Shown piece by piece: positions 34,448-46,251 of a stretch of DNA of 64,000 bases. Within the stretch, counting starts at the first letter, position 1. Each line of letters starts with the position of its first letter. The notes below the pieces were generated by a model. It worked only from the letters and a program-made list of their open reading frames with translations, searched no databases and was not told where the DNA came from. The position numbers and the translations under genes were made by a program. Source of the DNA: Adiantum capillus-veneris (Eukaryota; Streptophyta; Polypodiopsida; Polypodiales; Pteridaceae); assembly GCA_014529385.2 (NCBI GenBank), contig CM043971.1, positions 52,799,209-52,863,208 on the forward strand. Reading direction: 5' to 3'.

Positions 34448-34859
34448 TGCTATCAGACTCTTGGCGATGCAAAAAACAAGTAAACGTCAAAGTGGACATG
34501 AGGGCAGAAAAGCTTATGATGGTTATAATGCTCAAGTAATTAAGCTAGCGGCTTCAATATGAGTGCAACTAGTTGCTTGCGCTTTTAGCAGAGTGTGTGA
34601 CGGGATTAGTGGAAGACAACTCAATGTCAAGGGAAAGGAATATTTGGGGAATATTGCAATTTGCCACTAGTGCAAGTCATGGTCTGATGAGCCTTTGGCT
34701 TCATTCACACTCCTCATCCAGCTCTGTTGATAAATGAATGCGAGCTACATAATTACAGGTTTGGTTATCAGATGAGGTATGCAGATTTGAAATACTTACT
34801 CAAGACATGCAACATAGTCGAGGAGGGGAAGTCCAAGTAGCCGAAGAAGGGAGAGAGAG

Positions 34860-35070
34860 TGAATTAGATGGCAAGGGCCTTCCTGCCCGCATCCTTGAGG
34901 GTTTCTGCAATGATCTTCTGTGCAAGTCAGTTCCGGGCTTTCACTCGCATGCTGTTGGTGAGATCCACCTTCTTGTACTTGGCCATTTTCAACTGCTTCA
35001 GCTTCTCATACTTGGTCTTGATGAATCGGAAGCAGTTCTCGTAATTGGTCTTGATGAACCACCCCCAACA

Positions 35071-35075
<5 letters not shown>
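34860..35075 (-). pseudogene. unrecognised C-terminal coding fragment
   Basis: The minus strand reads 'WFIKTNYENCFRFIKTKYEK' then 'LKMAKYKKVDLTNSMRVKAR', a stop, then 'LAQKIIAETLKDAGRKALAI' and a TAA. Composition (lysine-rich, amphipathic) and the natural-looking end suggest the C-terminus of a real protein. The family is not recognised. A weakly similar stretch, 'LGSIIAEGLEQAGLD', occurs on the minus strand near 36700. The upstream side runs straight into the CT/GA array. Confidence 0.4.
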
Positions 35076-35110
<35 letters not shown>

Positions 35111-35115
35111 CTCAT

Positions 35116-35217
<102 letters not shown>

Positions 35218-35382
35218 AACAGTGGCCATACACTATATTAGATCCACCAAGATTGTATGAGTTTCATACGTCATTTTGGCCTTTTGAAAATGTTTAATAT
35301 AACATTTTATTTCATTCCATTTCCTCTCTCTCTTTCTCTCTCTTGCGCGCAAGCGCGCTGCAGGCTGATAGGAGCAACGATT

Positions 35383-35515
<133 letters not shown>

Positions 35516-35560
35516 TGTGTGCGTTGATAGCAATAGAAGCAAGGGTCCCTCCCACCCCCC

Positions 35561-35592
<32 letters not shown>

Positions 35593-35630
35593 GTACGCGC
35601 ACACACACATGATGTTTCTGCAGATGATTA

Positions 35631-35665
<35 letters not shown>

Positions 35666-35668
35666 CTC

Positions 35669-36118
<450 letters not shown>

Positions 36119-36123
36119 TAGGC

Positions 36124-36475
36124 ATGGCGGCGTCGAAGCAGAAGCGCAAGATCTAAGGCCCGGCACATCCAGCCACAACCTGCAGGTGGTGAAGGTGCTG
36201 AGAGCCAAGCAGGTGATGCAAAAGAGCCGCTTCGATGCCCTTCAGAGCACCCCTTTGCGCTTTGCTGAATGCGTCAGTGGCGATGATACTGCCGTGATCG
36301 TTTTCCTTGCCCGTAATGAGCAAGTGGATGTAATGCAGGAAGGTGCTCCATGCGCCTTGCAATGGACAAGTGGCAAGGCTCTATTGAGGTGACAACGGAG
36401 CGTGCCACTTTTTCAGTCAAGTCAGACAATAATCTATCATTGACTAAGTTCGAAGTAATCCTTGTAGATGAATAA
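36124..36475 (+). pseudogene. OB-fold single-strand nucleic-acid-binding protein pseudogene
   Basis: The ATG at 36124 opens 'MAASKQKRKI', then after a frameshift 'LRPGTSSHNLQVVKVLRAKQ', 'AECVSGDDTAVIVFLARN' and 'QVDVMQEGAPCAL', then after a deletion and second frameshift 'AMDKWQGSIEVTTERATFSV' and 'DNNLSLTKFEVILVDE' with TAA. The pattern matches the small plant OB-fold proteins of the At4g28440 / SOSS-B type. The stretch usually containing the K-I-D-M-F-K-G-S-M-R-L strand is missing. The whole domain is intronless, from start to stop codon, so this is probably a processed pseudogene. It begins about 10 bp after the GA array. Confidence 0.82.
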
Positions 36476-37088
36476 CTGTTTTTTGTGGTGATTTTTCTTT
36501 TAGAGAGAGAGAGAGAGAGAGAGCAGACGCTTCGCCGAGGAAGGCATCAAACGTGCCGGTGATTACATCAGTCAGCGCTCCTCTCTTACACACAAGCTGC
36601 ACCTTCACCTTCCACGTATGCACCTCCTCTGCGTTTCCATTTACTTGACTCCTGCACGGGCGACCGCTTAATCAAGGCCAGCTTGCTCAAGGCCTTCTGC
36701 AATGATGCTTCCCAGCAGCCCTTAAGGGTGGCAACTCCTCTTCCCCTTCCCTGTCTCTGATGTTGTATTCTCTCGTCCATCTTGCGTTTGCGAGGTGCTA
36801 TCATATCACTTCAATTGTTGCATGCAGCAAGAGCAGAAGCTCTATTTGTTTCAAGGCTTAGCTTTGTAGTTCTCATTCAAGGTCAACCTCTTTGTGTGCT
36901 AACAGTTCTCTGATGAGCTTACAAGGGCTCGCAGTTAGGTTTTGCAATATGTCTAACAATTAATACATCAATAAGGTTCACTTTTTGAGAAATACAATTT
37001 TTTTATCATACAATTGGATCGGCTTTTGTAATGCTTAAATTTTTGTGTCAAGCGGTTCAAATTTTGGACACATCTAGTACAATATTCT

Positions 37089-37140
<52 letters not shown>
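36476..37140. other. mixed region with short GA tracts and a decayed minus-strand frame
   Basis: GA runs lie at 36502-36521 and 37091-37140. On the minus strand 36540-36800 there are coding-like pieces ('HTWKVKVQLVCKRGALTDVI', 'LGSIIAEGLEQAGLD'). The second resembles the 'KIIAETLKDAG' text at about 34900. No family is recognised. Confidence 0.35.
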
Positions 37141-37142
<2 letters not shown>

Positions 37143-37151
37143 GAAGAAGAA

Positions 37152-37393
37152 GAAGAAGAGAGTTTTAACATCGTAGGAAACTATCCCAAGAGACTTTAAA
37201 GATTTTGCCGACGAGGAGAGTTGAACTCAAGACCTGTTATTCAAGAGGGAAATGGCATAACCAATCTACCACACTTGGGTGATAGAAAGGTTATACCATT
37301 TTTATTAGCACACACACCCACACCCACACACACACACCCGAGAAGAAGAGAGTTTTAACATCATAGGAAACTATCCCAAGAGACCTTAAAGAT
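37152..37393. repeat. 52-bp direct repeats flanking a tRNA-like block
   Basis: The 52-bp text starting 'GAAGAAGAGAGTTTTAACAT' at about 37152 recurs at about 37341 with two base differences. Between the copies lie the tRNA-like block and a CA/CCCA microsatellite (37309-37338). Confidence 0.9.
37195..37290 (-). repeat. tRNA-like / SINE-like sequence with A and B box resemblance
   Basis: On the minus strand 'TGGTAGATTGGTTATG' (A-box-like) is followed about 45 bp later by 'GGTCTTGAGTTCAACTC' (B-box-like). The arrangement matches pol III promoters of degraded tRNA genes or tRNA-derived SINEs. A full cloverleaf could not be drawn with confidence, so it is not called as a tRNA. Confidence 0.45.
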
Positions 37394-37406
37394 CTAAGTT
37401 CCAACG

Positions 37407-37408
<2 letters not shown>

Positions 37409-37451
<43 letters not shown>

Positions 37452-37838
37452 AGTGCGATTTAGTAGATGCGCCTCTTCGGAGTCCGGGGGTCTCCTTTTG
37501 TAGTCCGAAATTCTGAACTCTTGCCTCGCAGGAGTGCGTGCTTTCCCTCCCCTACCTCGCTTAGTCCAATAACCACCATGATTCTTCACACTGGATGCTT
37601 AATTGGGTTGGGAAAGACCTACTCAAGCCGCAAGACCAAAAACGATGGTGTGACAAGAGATTAGGTGGAGTTATGTCAACATGTAGAAGCTCTCCTTGTG
37701 ACAAAGTACAAGGTCGTGTGACGCACATCAACACAGATATGTTGATCCTATAGCATGCACGATCTCCGCCTCCTCAGCCTCTTCCCTTCTAGCCTTCCCT
37801 CGCCCATATACGATCCCCTCCTCCTCCTCCTCCTCCTC

Positions 37839-37869
<31 letters not shown>

Positions 37870-37870
37870 A
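37409..37870. repeat. GT tract, unmarked spacer, and CTC/CT tract
   Basis: GT repeats at 37411-37443 and a CTC-then-CT tract at 37811-37869. The spacer has no recognised gene. At 37896-37908 the hairpin arm word 'CTCTTTCAAAGAG' occurs again, next to a poly-T run and GA text. Confidence 0.8.
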
Positions 37871-37974
37871 AACAAAAAGTCCACGTGGGCGTAGGCTCTT
37901 TCAAAGAGTTTTTTTTTTTAAGAGATTGAGAGAGAGAAAGGAGAGAGAAAAAGAGGGGGAGGGGTTGAAAAAAA

Positions 37975-38917
37975 ACCCTAGGTTTAGTGTAATCCCACCT
38001 GCAAATTTGGAGATTTACCTCTAAATTTTAAATTTTAAAGTGAGAAAACCTACAAAATTTATAGAAATTCTGCGTCATTTGGTGTAAAACCCTTCAAATT
38101 TAGTCAGTTTACCAGTAAAATTCTCATAGGTAGGTTTGCCAAGTTTTCAAAACAAAGTTTTTTTGGAGCACTGGTTCCTGCTCGTGCGTGAAAGAGTCCG
38201 CGTCTCTTTCAAAGAGATTTTTTGAAGGGTTTTGTTTATACTATATAGTTATTGAAAATGACGACGGTTGAACTTGAGGACCTTCTTGCCTCGTCTATTG
38301 TGAGTTTCCTTGCCTAATTCCTTCAAAACCAAATTTTTCAATGATTAGGAACCCTGAGATTTACCTTCTCTAGCCAACACAATTGTCTCAACGTGGCACA
38401 ATTTTGTTTGTTGTAGCACAACCAACCTCCCACTTACCCCTTTGAGGGGGTTACCTTATGGGGTGCTAAGGACTAAGGCTTGGGCCACATTATTCTACAA
38501 GATGATAGATGCAATGCTAGACTACCATCCATTTGAATTGCTATGAGGCATTGATGGACGTACAACTCCCAAACAGTAAATAGAGTACAAAAAAATGAGG
38601 CCTAAGCCGCATTAGGAAAATCATTTCAAAGGACTACAATGACAATCATACACCATGGCTCCAAGAAGTGTATTCAACATAGGGGCATCACACCCGTTGG
38701 GTGAGTAATCTGGGTCGAGGCATGACGGACAACTCATCAAACTAGGAACCCCGAGCAATCTAGGAGCTTTGAGTTGTGCTCATATTAATATGAAAAATTT
38801 AAGAGAAGGTATTTACACTAAATTTCTCTAAAGTTTGTAGGTTTATTCACCTTCTACTTTGAATTTAAGGATAAATCTCAAAATTTGTAGGTGGAATTAC
38901 ACTAAACCTAGGTTTCT
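37975..38917. mobile_element. putative DNA transposon / MITE with terminal inverted repeats of about 95 bp
   Basis: The left end reads 'CCCTAGGTTTAGTGTAATCC' and then 'CACCTGCAAATTTGGAGATT'. The right end, on the opposite strand, reads 'ACCTAGGTTTAGTGTAATTC' and 'CACCTACAAATTTTGAGATT'. Correspondence continues inward for about 95 bp per side with scattered mismatches and small gaps. No transposase ORF lies between, so it would be non-autonomous. A target duplication was not recognised. Related 'TTTAGTGTAA' words occur at 32680-32740. Confidence 0.65.
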
Positions 38918-39938
<1,021 letters not shown>

Positions 39939-40646
39939 ATGGATGTACTACCTGGGATGACCGAGTCGGACAATGTGGATTGGGTCCACCTAGCAGCAAC
40001 CATAGACACTTGGGGAAACAGGGGGATGACCTGGGTAACACCTGAGGGGGATGAAATGCCCGTACCCTTAAATATGTTACAAGCAATGCATCTAGATTTT
40101 GACAAGACTCATCCTAATATAATGAAGAAAACATACAAGTGGGTCCCTAAAGCTTCTTTAGCGACCATAGCTAGTGCTAAAAAACAGAAGTCTTGTAAGA
40201 AACGTCCCACTCGCTCCAAGAAATGTAAGGAAACGTGGCGTTGGATTCCTTAACGACTATTGGAAGCCCAAGGCTACTATCAAAGAAATGATCAAATCTG
40301 GGTGCCAAAATGTAAATTGTGCTCTTACTTGTCACCGGGCCCATGTGAGCTCAATCCTGTGGCTCAAAAACAAATTGAAGATCGCGGAAAGAAAAAAATC
40401 ACAGAATGCTACACACCCGCTCCAGAGCTAGTTTGGGTACTGAAGAAAGAACGATTTGTTCCACCTAGCTCAGGAAGGGGGGAGTCCCATGAAGCTTCTA
40501 GCTTCTCATATAATGCATCCATAGAGGAAAAAGCTTCTCCACAGCCTCCACCTACAATAGTGGACCTTCATGAAGCTACAAAGGAATCCACACCTCCCAG
40601 TGTTCAAGAATCACATGATGAACAACTTCAAGTTCGATCCTGGTAA
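39939..40646 (+). pseudogene. retroelement-like ORF with repeated W-x-P-K motifs
   Basis: One frame runs from 39939 to 40646 with a single TAA at 40251-40253. It contains 'KTYKWVPKASL', 'TWRWIP*RLLEAQGYYQ', 'QIWVPKCK' and 'LVWVLKKERF', i.e. a W-[IV]-P-K motif spaced irregularly, then a glutamate/serine/proline-rich tail. The TAA sits where the motif would read lysine, so it is probably a point mutation. Similar W-V-P-K segments occur in some plant copia polyproteins between Gag and protease. A purine tract and LTR-like start follow 160 bp downstream, supporting a retroelement origin. There are no RT or protease motifs, so it may be a non-autonomous element. Confidence 0.5.
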
Positions 40647-40803
40647 AGTACCTTACCACCCTTGCAACTCAATGAGGCACCTAAGGTAAAAGAAAACTAC
40701 ACCTAAGGTAATAGAAAACTACTGGCAAAAATCCTCACCTATTACCAACTGGAACAATTGGTTTCAAAGGGTGATGAGCACATTTCAAATGGTATGATCT
40801 ACC

Positions 40804-41026
40804 CAAGGAAGGGGGGAGTGTTTGCTGACAGTCATCATTCACTCACTCCCCTCTCAACCTTCCTCCCTGACCTCTCAATAACCAATCTTAGGGAATGTAT
40901 ATATAAAGCCTTATACTCACAAAAGAAAAAAAAATAAAGAGCAAGAGCAATTAGCAAACGAGTGTGCACAATAAAAGTCAAAACATTGACCTAGACCTAC
41001 ACATTCACATCCGGTACACTGAAACA
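40804..41026 (+). repeat. polypurine tract and short LTR-like sequence
   Basis: 'AAGGAAGGGGGGAG' at 40805-40818 precedes 'TGTTTGCTGACAGTC' (40819). A TATA-like 'TATATATAAAGCC' lies near 40900, and 'CACTGAAACA' ends at 41026, giving matching TGTTT...AAACA ends and a 208-bp unit. The left end is plausible, the right end tentative. Confidence 0.5.
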
Positions 41027-42420
41027 GAAACCTATGTCATCGAACACCTTTGATCCTCATCACTCGACTGATGGAAGGTAGGTAGGATTAGTATGATAGG
41101 AATGTTTTTGTTTTAGAGTTTAGTGATTAGCAAAGTTCTTTCTTCCCACTGATGTGCATCCTAGAGGTATTCTTTGTGTTTCCTAGTGTGTACAGGAACG
41201 TGTTGCTGTTGTTAGGATTTGGACCTTCATGGAATCTTTCTCTCATTCACACTTCAAATCAAGCGAGACCATCAACACAAACAGGTGTTTCTTGTCCATT
41301 AGCATTGCCCCTTATCTTTTTGCATCCATGTTTGTATGCTTTAATTGTGATTGATAGCATAATATCCAACACATTTGCTTAGTATCAAACATTTAATTCA
41401 ATGTAATTTTTTGTCATAATCACTTGTCTAGGTTTAAAAATCAAGCAGTCTGACTAAGCTAGTTTGACCAAGTTAGGTGTTAGAGATCTTCTCTTAATAC
41501 CATGGGGAATGCCTTCCTAATAATCAATGGTTACTTAGGTTCTTAATCCGATCTAAGCAGCATTGTGTGAAATGTACTAGGACTTTCTAGTGGACTTAGT
41601 CCCTATTGACCTTTAGCTTAAGTATTATAGAGGGAGTTTACTAGTGTGATGAGCCTCGGGAGGGTAATAGTGTTGTATGAACCCCCAAAGTTACAAAATT
41701 AAAATGCTGAAAACGAACAAATAAAAAATCAAAGTGCTACAATGTAAAATCTTAAGCTGGAAGAGAAACCTCATATTGATTTGGTACTCCACTCACATGT
41801 ATCGCCTATGGTACTAGAGCCCTAGAGGTTCCCAGTGTGGGCGCTTTTCCTTAAAAAGCAAAAAACCCAAGGCATACAAAATAAGCACACACATCAAAAT
41901 TGAATCACTGTGAAAAGACTGTGGGGGGTCAAAGAAAAGGTAATCAATCAGGCGATAATTTCATGAGAAATTCCTTTTATCATAGCTTAACTACAAGGTC
42001 TTCTAGGTATAGCCTCTAGTCAGCCCTCGAACATGAAATACTTGGCTCTCGCGATTAAACAACTTAATTGACCATAGAAAATTAAGAAGCTTACCCATGG
42101 TATTAATAGTCGATCTTCGACCGTTGAATTAGTGACCCCGAACTTGTTTAGTTTTTTACCTTCCCAACTGTTTATGCGTTTGATTATATTGAAATTTAAT
42201 GTTTATTTTGCTGACAAATAGTTTAGAATTATGCTACCAATCAATTTGTCTGCCTAAAACTGCATATGCTTTTTAATTGTATATGAGAATGCAATTACTG
42301 TGCCAATGTTGTTTGATTTTGCAGTGACTGAAGAAGGCTAAGGACATTCATCTCAAATGCTCTTCCACCTCAACGAACGAGCTTCAAATCAATAGCTTTC
42401 GAGGACAGAATCTACATCAG
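41027..42420. other. non-coding, nothing recognised
   Basis: No coding domain, repeat or structural feature found. Near 42340-42420 a short stretch leads to a purine tract and belongs to the element ending in the next LTR. Confidence 0.3.
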
Positions 42421-42727
42421 GAAGGGGGGTATGTTAACCCTCACGCACATTCCTATCACCTACAACGGACGTTGTATTATTTATTTGGTAGAGTGAGGTA
42501 CCGGGCTTGTCGGTCCACTATGCCGATGAGAGACGCACTTTAACTCAAACATTCAAGGGATTAGTTGGCTAAGAATGGGCGCCCAAGTGTGAATGGGGCG
42601 AGCTCATATAAAAGTCAACTAAACCTAGAATTCACTCATTCTCTCATTTGTGCAATTGAAGAGTGCTCTTGCTCCATCTCCATCTTCTTCTTCTTCATCT
42701 CCTTGTGTGTGTGTGTATGTGTGTGTA

Positions 42728-42769
<42 letters not shown>

Positions 42770-42990
42770 TGTGCGATCGAGCATTGCCACGGTACGACGG
42801 CGGTGAGGCGGTTGAGCGCGGCGTAGCGGCATCTCCCTCTTCTTCGCGACGAGGAATCCTCCACGACAGCAAGCGTAGAGCCGTGAGTGACACACCATCG
42901 CCATCTTTGAGCTTACTAGTTTAGGCTTGTTGTGTGTTTGGAGCCATTTGTGGCTCGCACACAATGTATCGGCAAGTTCCTTGCATTGAC
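42421..42990 (+). repeat. polypurine tract and LTR-like sequence with TATA box
   Basis: 'AGGAAGGGGGG' at 42420-42430 is followed by 'TATGTTAACCCTCACGCAC', with the LTR probably starting TGTTAACC at 42433. A TATA box 'CATATAAAAGTC' lies near 42606, followed by transcribed-looking sequence and GT/GA tracts (42704-42768). The end is set near 'TTGCATTGACA' (about 42991) with low certainty. Confidence 0.5.
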
Positions 42991-43565
42991 ACGTGCGACA
43001 TACGTGCGCAGTGGTTCACCCAATGTGGGCTACGTCCATGGGAAAGCAGCCACTCAATGGCTTTAGTACTTCAAAACAAGAAGTAGTTTACAAAGGGATT
43101 GTACCCTTAATAGAGCTCCCACCTTGCTTCACTCTCACCACCTCACACCCACCTTATTGCATCAACTTCACACTATGAAATGTGTGTAGAAATGGCCTCC
43201 TTTTATATGCCAAAAGGGCTGCCCTCTCTCATGAGAGGCAACCATGTGTAGTCGTCCTTGTGTAGATAAGTCCAAATCGGACCCTCCAATCCGCCCATGT
43301 GTGGCCGTCCTTGAGAAGACAAGCCCAATTTTGAATTCGGTCATCGGCCATTGAATTCGACCACCGGCCATCGGTCAACCGACCAACCGACCGGTCGTTT
43401 TCCGACCGTCGTCCGGCCATAATATTCCGGCAAAAAGGAATATTCCGGCTTTGCTCGAGATTGGCTGTGAAAATTTTGGTTCCCGGTGAGTGATTTTATT
43501 TTCCGGCGAGGTATTTTTCTTCACGCATGATGGCTTCTCCTCATAATGGGGGCCTTACAAATGTG
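42991..43565 (-). repeat. minus-strand LTR-like sequence with TATA box
   Basis: On the minus strand 'GGCATATAAAAGGAGGCC' (about 43196-43213) is followed downstream by 'ATGGACGTAGCCCACATTGG' and 'GTGAACCACTGCG', words typical of the R/U5 part of plant LTRs (G-G-A-C-G-T-A-G ... G-A-A-C-C-A-C). Upstream lies a CCGG/CGG-rich block at 43350-43440. It abuts the copia gene to the right; exact ends were not found. Confidence 0.45.
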
Positions 43566-45200
43566 CGTTTTTACCACAAAAAATTACAATGGGTAAATCA
43601 GGCTCCATACTTAACATGAACAAGATCTAGAGGACTCCCTAACTCCTTGTCCAAAGGCGCTGATGTCAACTTAGTTTGTTTGCCATAGATACAATGCTTA
43701 TATAAAGAGAATAGTAATCTAACACAGGGATATAACCAGAATGCTACAAGACTTTCATTCCCTTTTGACTCATATAACCTAGCCGGCTATGCCACAACTC
43801 TGTAGACGGCATCTCAACTACACAAATAGAATTCTCTTTCACAAAAGAGACATAAAGCGAATACAATGAGCTAGACTTCTAGCCTTTAAGCATGACCAGA
43901 TTTTCCTTCTTGATAATCCAAGAACCATGAGCAAATATAATAGTGTAACCCCAATCATCCAGCTGTCCAACTGACATCAAACTCTTTGTCAATTTGGGTA
44001 CATGTCTAACATTATGCAGCATAAACTTAGTGCCATTATGCATAGAAAACTTGATGCTGCTCATAATGCATATATCAAGCTCATAAGAATTTCCTAGCTT
44101 CATTGTGCCATGTGTGGCATTGTATGTAGAGAACCACTCCTTGTGAGGAGTCACGTGAAAGCTAGCACCTGAGTCCACAATCAAACTTTGCATATAACAC
44201 TCGTCAAGAGCTAACAATACATCAGGACTCAAATCCCATGTGAAACTGTCTCAATGGATGGACTCAACCACATTAATTTCTTCAATTTTCACGTTGCTTT
44301 TAGGTTTGTCAGACTTTGCTTTCTCTTTGCCCTTATCATGCTACATTGTGCGGAAATCTTTCTTCAAGTGTCCCTTTTTATGGAAGTAGTAACACTTAAC
44401 ATTTCTCATGTCTTTGCCGTGACTCTTGCTACAACCTTGCCTGCAATCCTAAGAATGACCCTGGCACGATCACAATGCCTTTGCTGGTCACAATTGCCAC
44501 TAGCCACATATGCATCACCATGCCCACTCGAATGAAGAGATTGACGTCTAATCTCCTATGTGAGCAATGCACTTGTGACATCATTGAACACTAACTTTCC
44601 ATTTGGGGTCAAATTGCTAATGGCTGTGCAAAATATGTTCCATGAACTAGGTAAAGAGCATAACAGGAAAATAGACTTGAATTTGTCGTCAAACCCACTA
44701 AAGCCGGAGATGTCAACTGACTAAACAAAGAGTTGAACTCATTTAAGTGTCCACAAATTGTGCTACCTTCTCTCATGTTGAGCTTCATAAGCTTTTTCAT
44801 GAGAAAAACTTTGTTGGATGCACTTTTGCTCTCCCATGCTGAACATAAGCTATCCCATAGAGCCTTGGTTGTTGTCATCCCTATGATAGTGAAGAACACT
44901 GACTCGTCTAGATGTAGACGTATTGCACCCATAGCTTTCACATCCAAAAGCTCCCACTAAGCCTGTGTATAGCCATCACCATCTGCACGCTCTGTCAGTG
45001 GTTCTAATAGACCTTTGTTAGTCAAAACATCCTTCATGCACTCTTTCCACATGGTGAAGTTGCTACCATCAAACTTGCGAATGAAATATTCCTCATTTTT
45101 TTTAAGAAGAAGTCATTTGCTGACAAGAGGGTTTGAGAGGTGCCAAACTATGGCAAGAAGCTGCAAAAATTTGGGTAGAGTAACCTTTGTATCAGGAGCA
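43566..45200 (-). pseudogene. Ty1/copia gag, protease and start of integrase
   Basis: Minus-strand order: 'FIRKFDGSNFTMWKECMKD' (gag start, near 45100), 'HLDESVFFTIIGMTTTKALW' with 'MKKLMKLNMREGSTICGHL' (UBN2-type Gag), a damaged knuckle 'CYYFHKKGHLKKDF' near 44390, protease 'MQSLIVDSGASFHVTP' with D-S-G, 'MSVGQLDDWGYTI', and the integrase start 'HCIYGKQTKLTSAPLDKELG' followed by 'SPLDLVH'. The last two cysteines of the knuckle's C-x2-C and terminal C have become phenylalanine. Stops occur near 44990, 44330 and elsewhere. Copia ends at about 43566; RT and RNase H are missing. Confidence 0.9.
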
Positions 45201-46172
45201 AACTCTCAACCAAAATAGGCTCAAAAGTGCCAACAATGAAAGTCACAACTCACGGGAAAAATCTGACAGTCTCCTTTGTGTGAGGAGTCAAAACTCAACT
45301 CAAAAAACGCATAGAATGTGCAAATTGCACTAACTGGGCATCAAAAAATTGACATTGTCACTGTTGTGTGACCGCCAAGTCGGTGTCAAAAGCATAAGAA
45401 ACCATCTAGATACATATTCTATGGTGAGGGTACCAAAAGAGGGGAACTTCAGCTACCTATATCACCGAAGGTATCTCAACATTTGAGAATACCGCAGCTC
45501 AAAGAAAACCTCAAGCTATTGACCCTCCAAAGGCTAAAGCAGACTCAAAGACACTAGCCTTAGTCTCAGAAATGGCTCTTTCGAAATCGAGTCTTGGAAA
45601 CGATCGAGAAAACTGCCAAAATAGCCAAAAAAAAATGGCTCCGCACTTAGTACAATGGGCAATGTCCTCAACTCAATGTACATGAATGATCGCGTTCAAA
45701 CATGTGCCAAGAACTGTTGCATGCAGTAAAAGTGATCACTACGGGGATGTCCACTCTCAAAAGAGCTCAATAGCACTATGGTGTGCTAAAGCAAACATGC
45801 ATCTGTTGAGAGGCGGAAGTGAAAAATAGACCCGCTGGCCTCTACACCAAGACTATGCACAATGGCCTCATCATGGGGGATACACAATAGGGGCACCACC
45901 TAGTAAGATATGCGGCTAGGACGCATACATATACACAATGAAGCATGCCATGGAAAAAATTTCAAGATCCACGCCCAAATGTGGAACGGGGTGGTCGGAG
46001 AATAAGGTGAGAGGAGTGGTGAATGAGTGAGAATGGGCTTGCTACTCGTGCATGTTGGTAAGAAAGATAATGAGGTAGGGGAAACTTGCGAGTATGCTCA
46101 CTTATCATACAAGAGGTGGCAAATCCGCACACCTCAAGATGGAAGTAGCAAGATTATAGGAATATGAGAGGG

Positions 46173-46251
<79 letters not shown>

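Noticed and set aside
37195-37290. A functional tRNA gene
   Set aside because: A and B box resemblance only; I could not form an acceptor stem or a clear anticodon stem, so it is kept as tRNA-like repeat.
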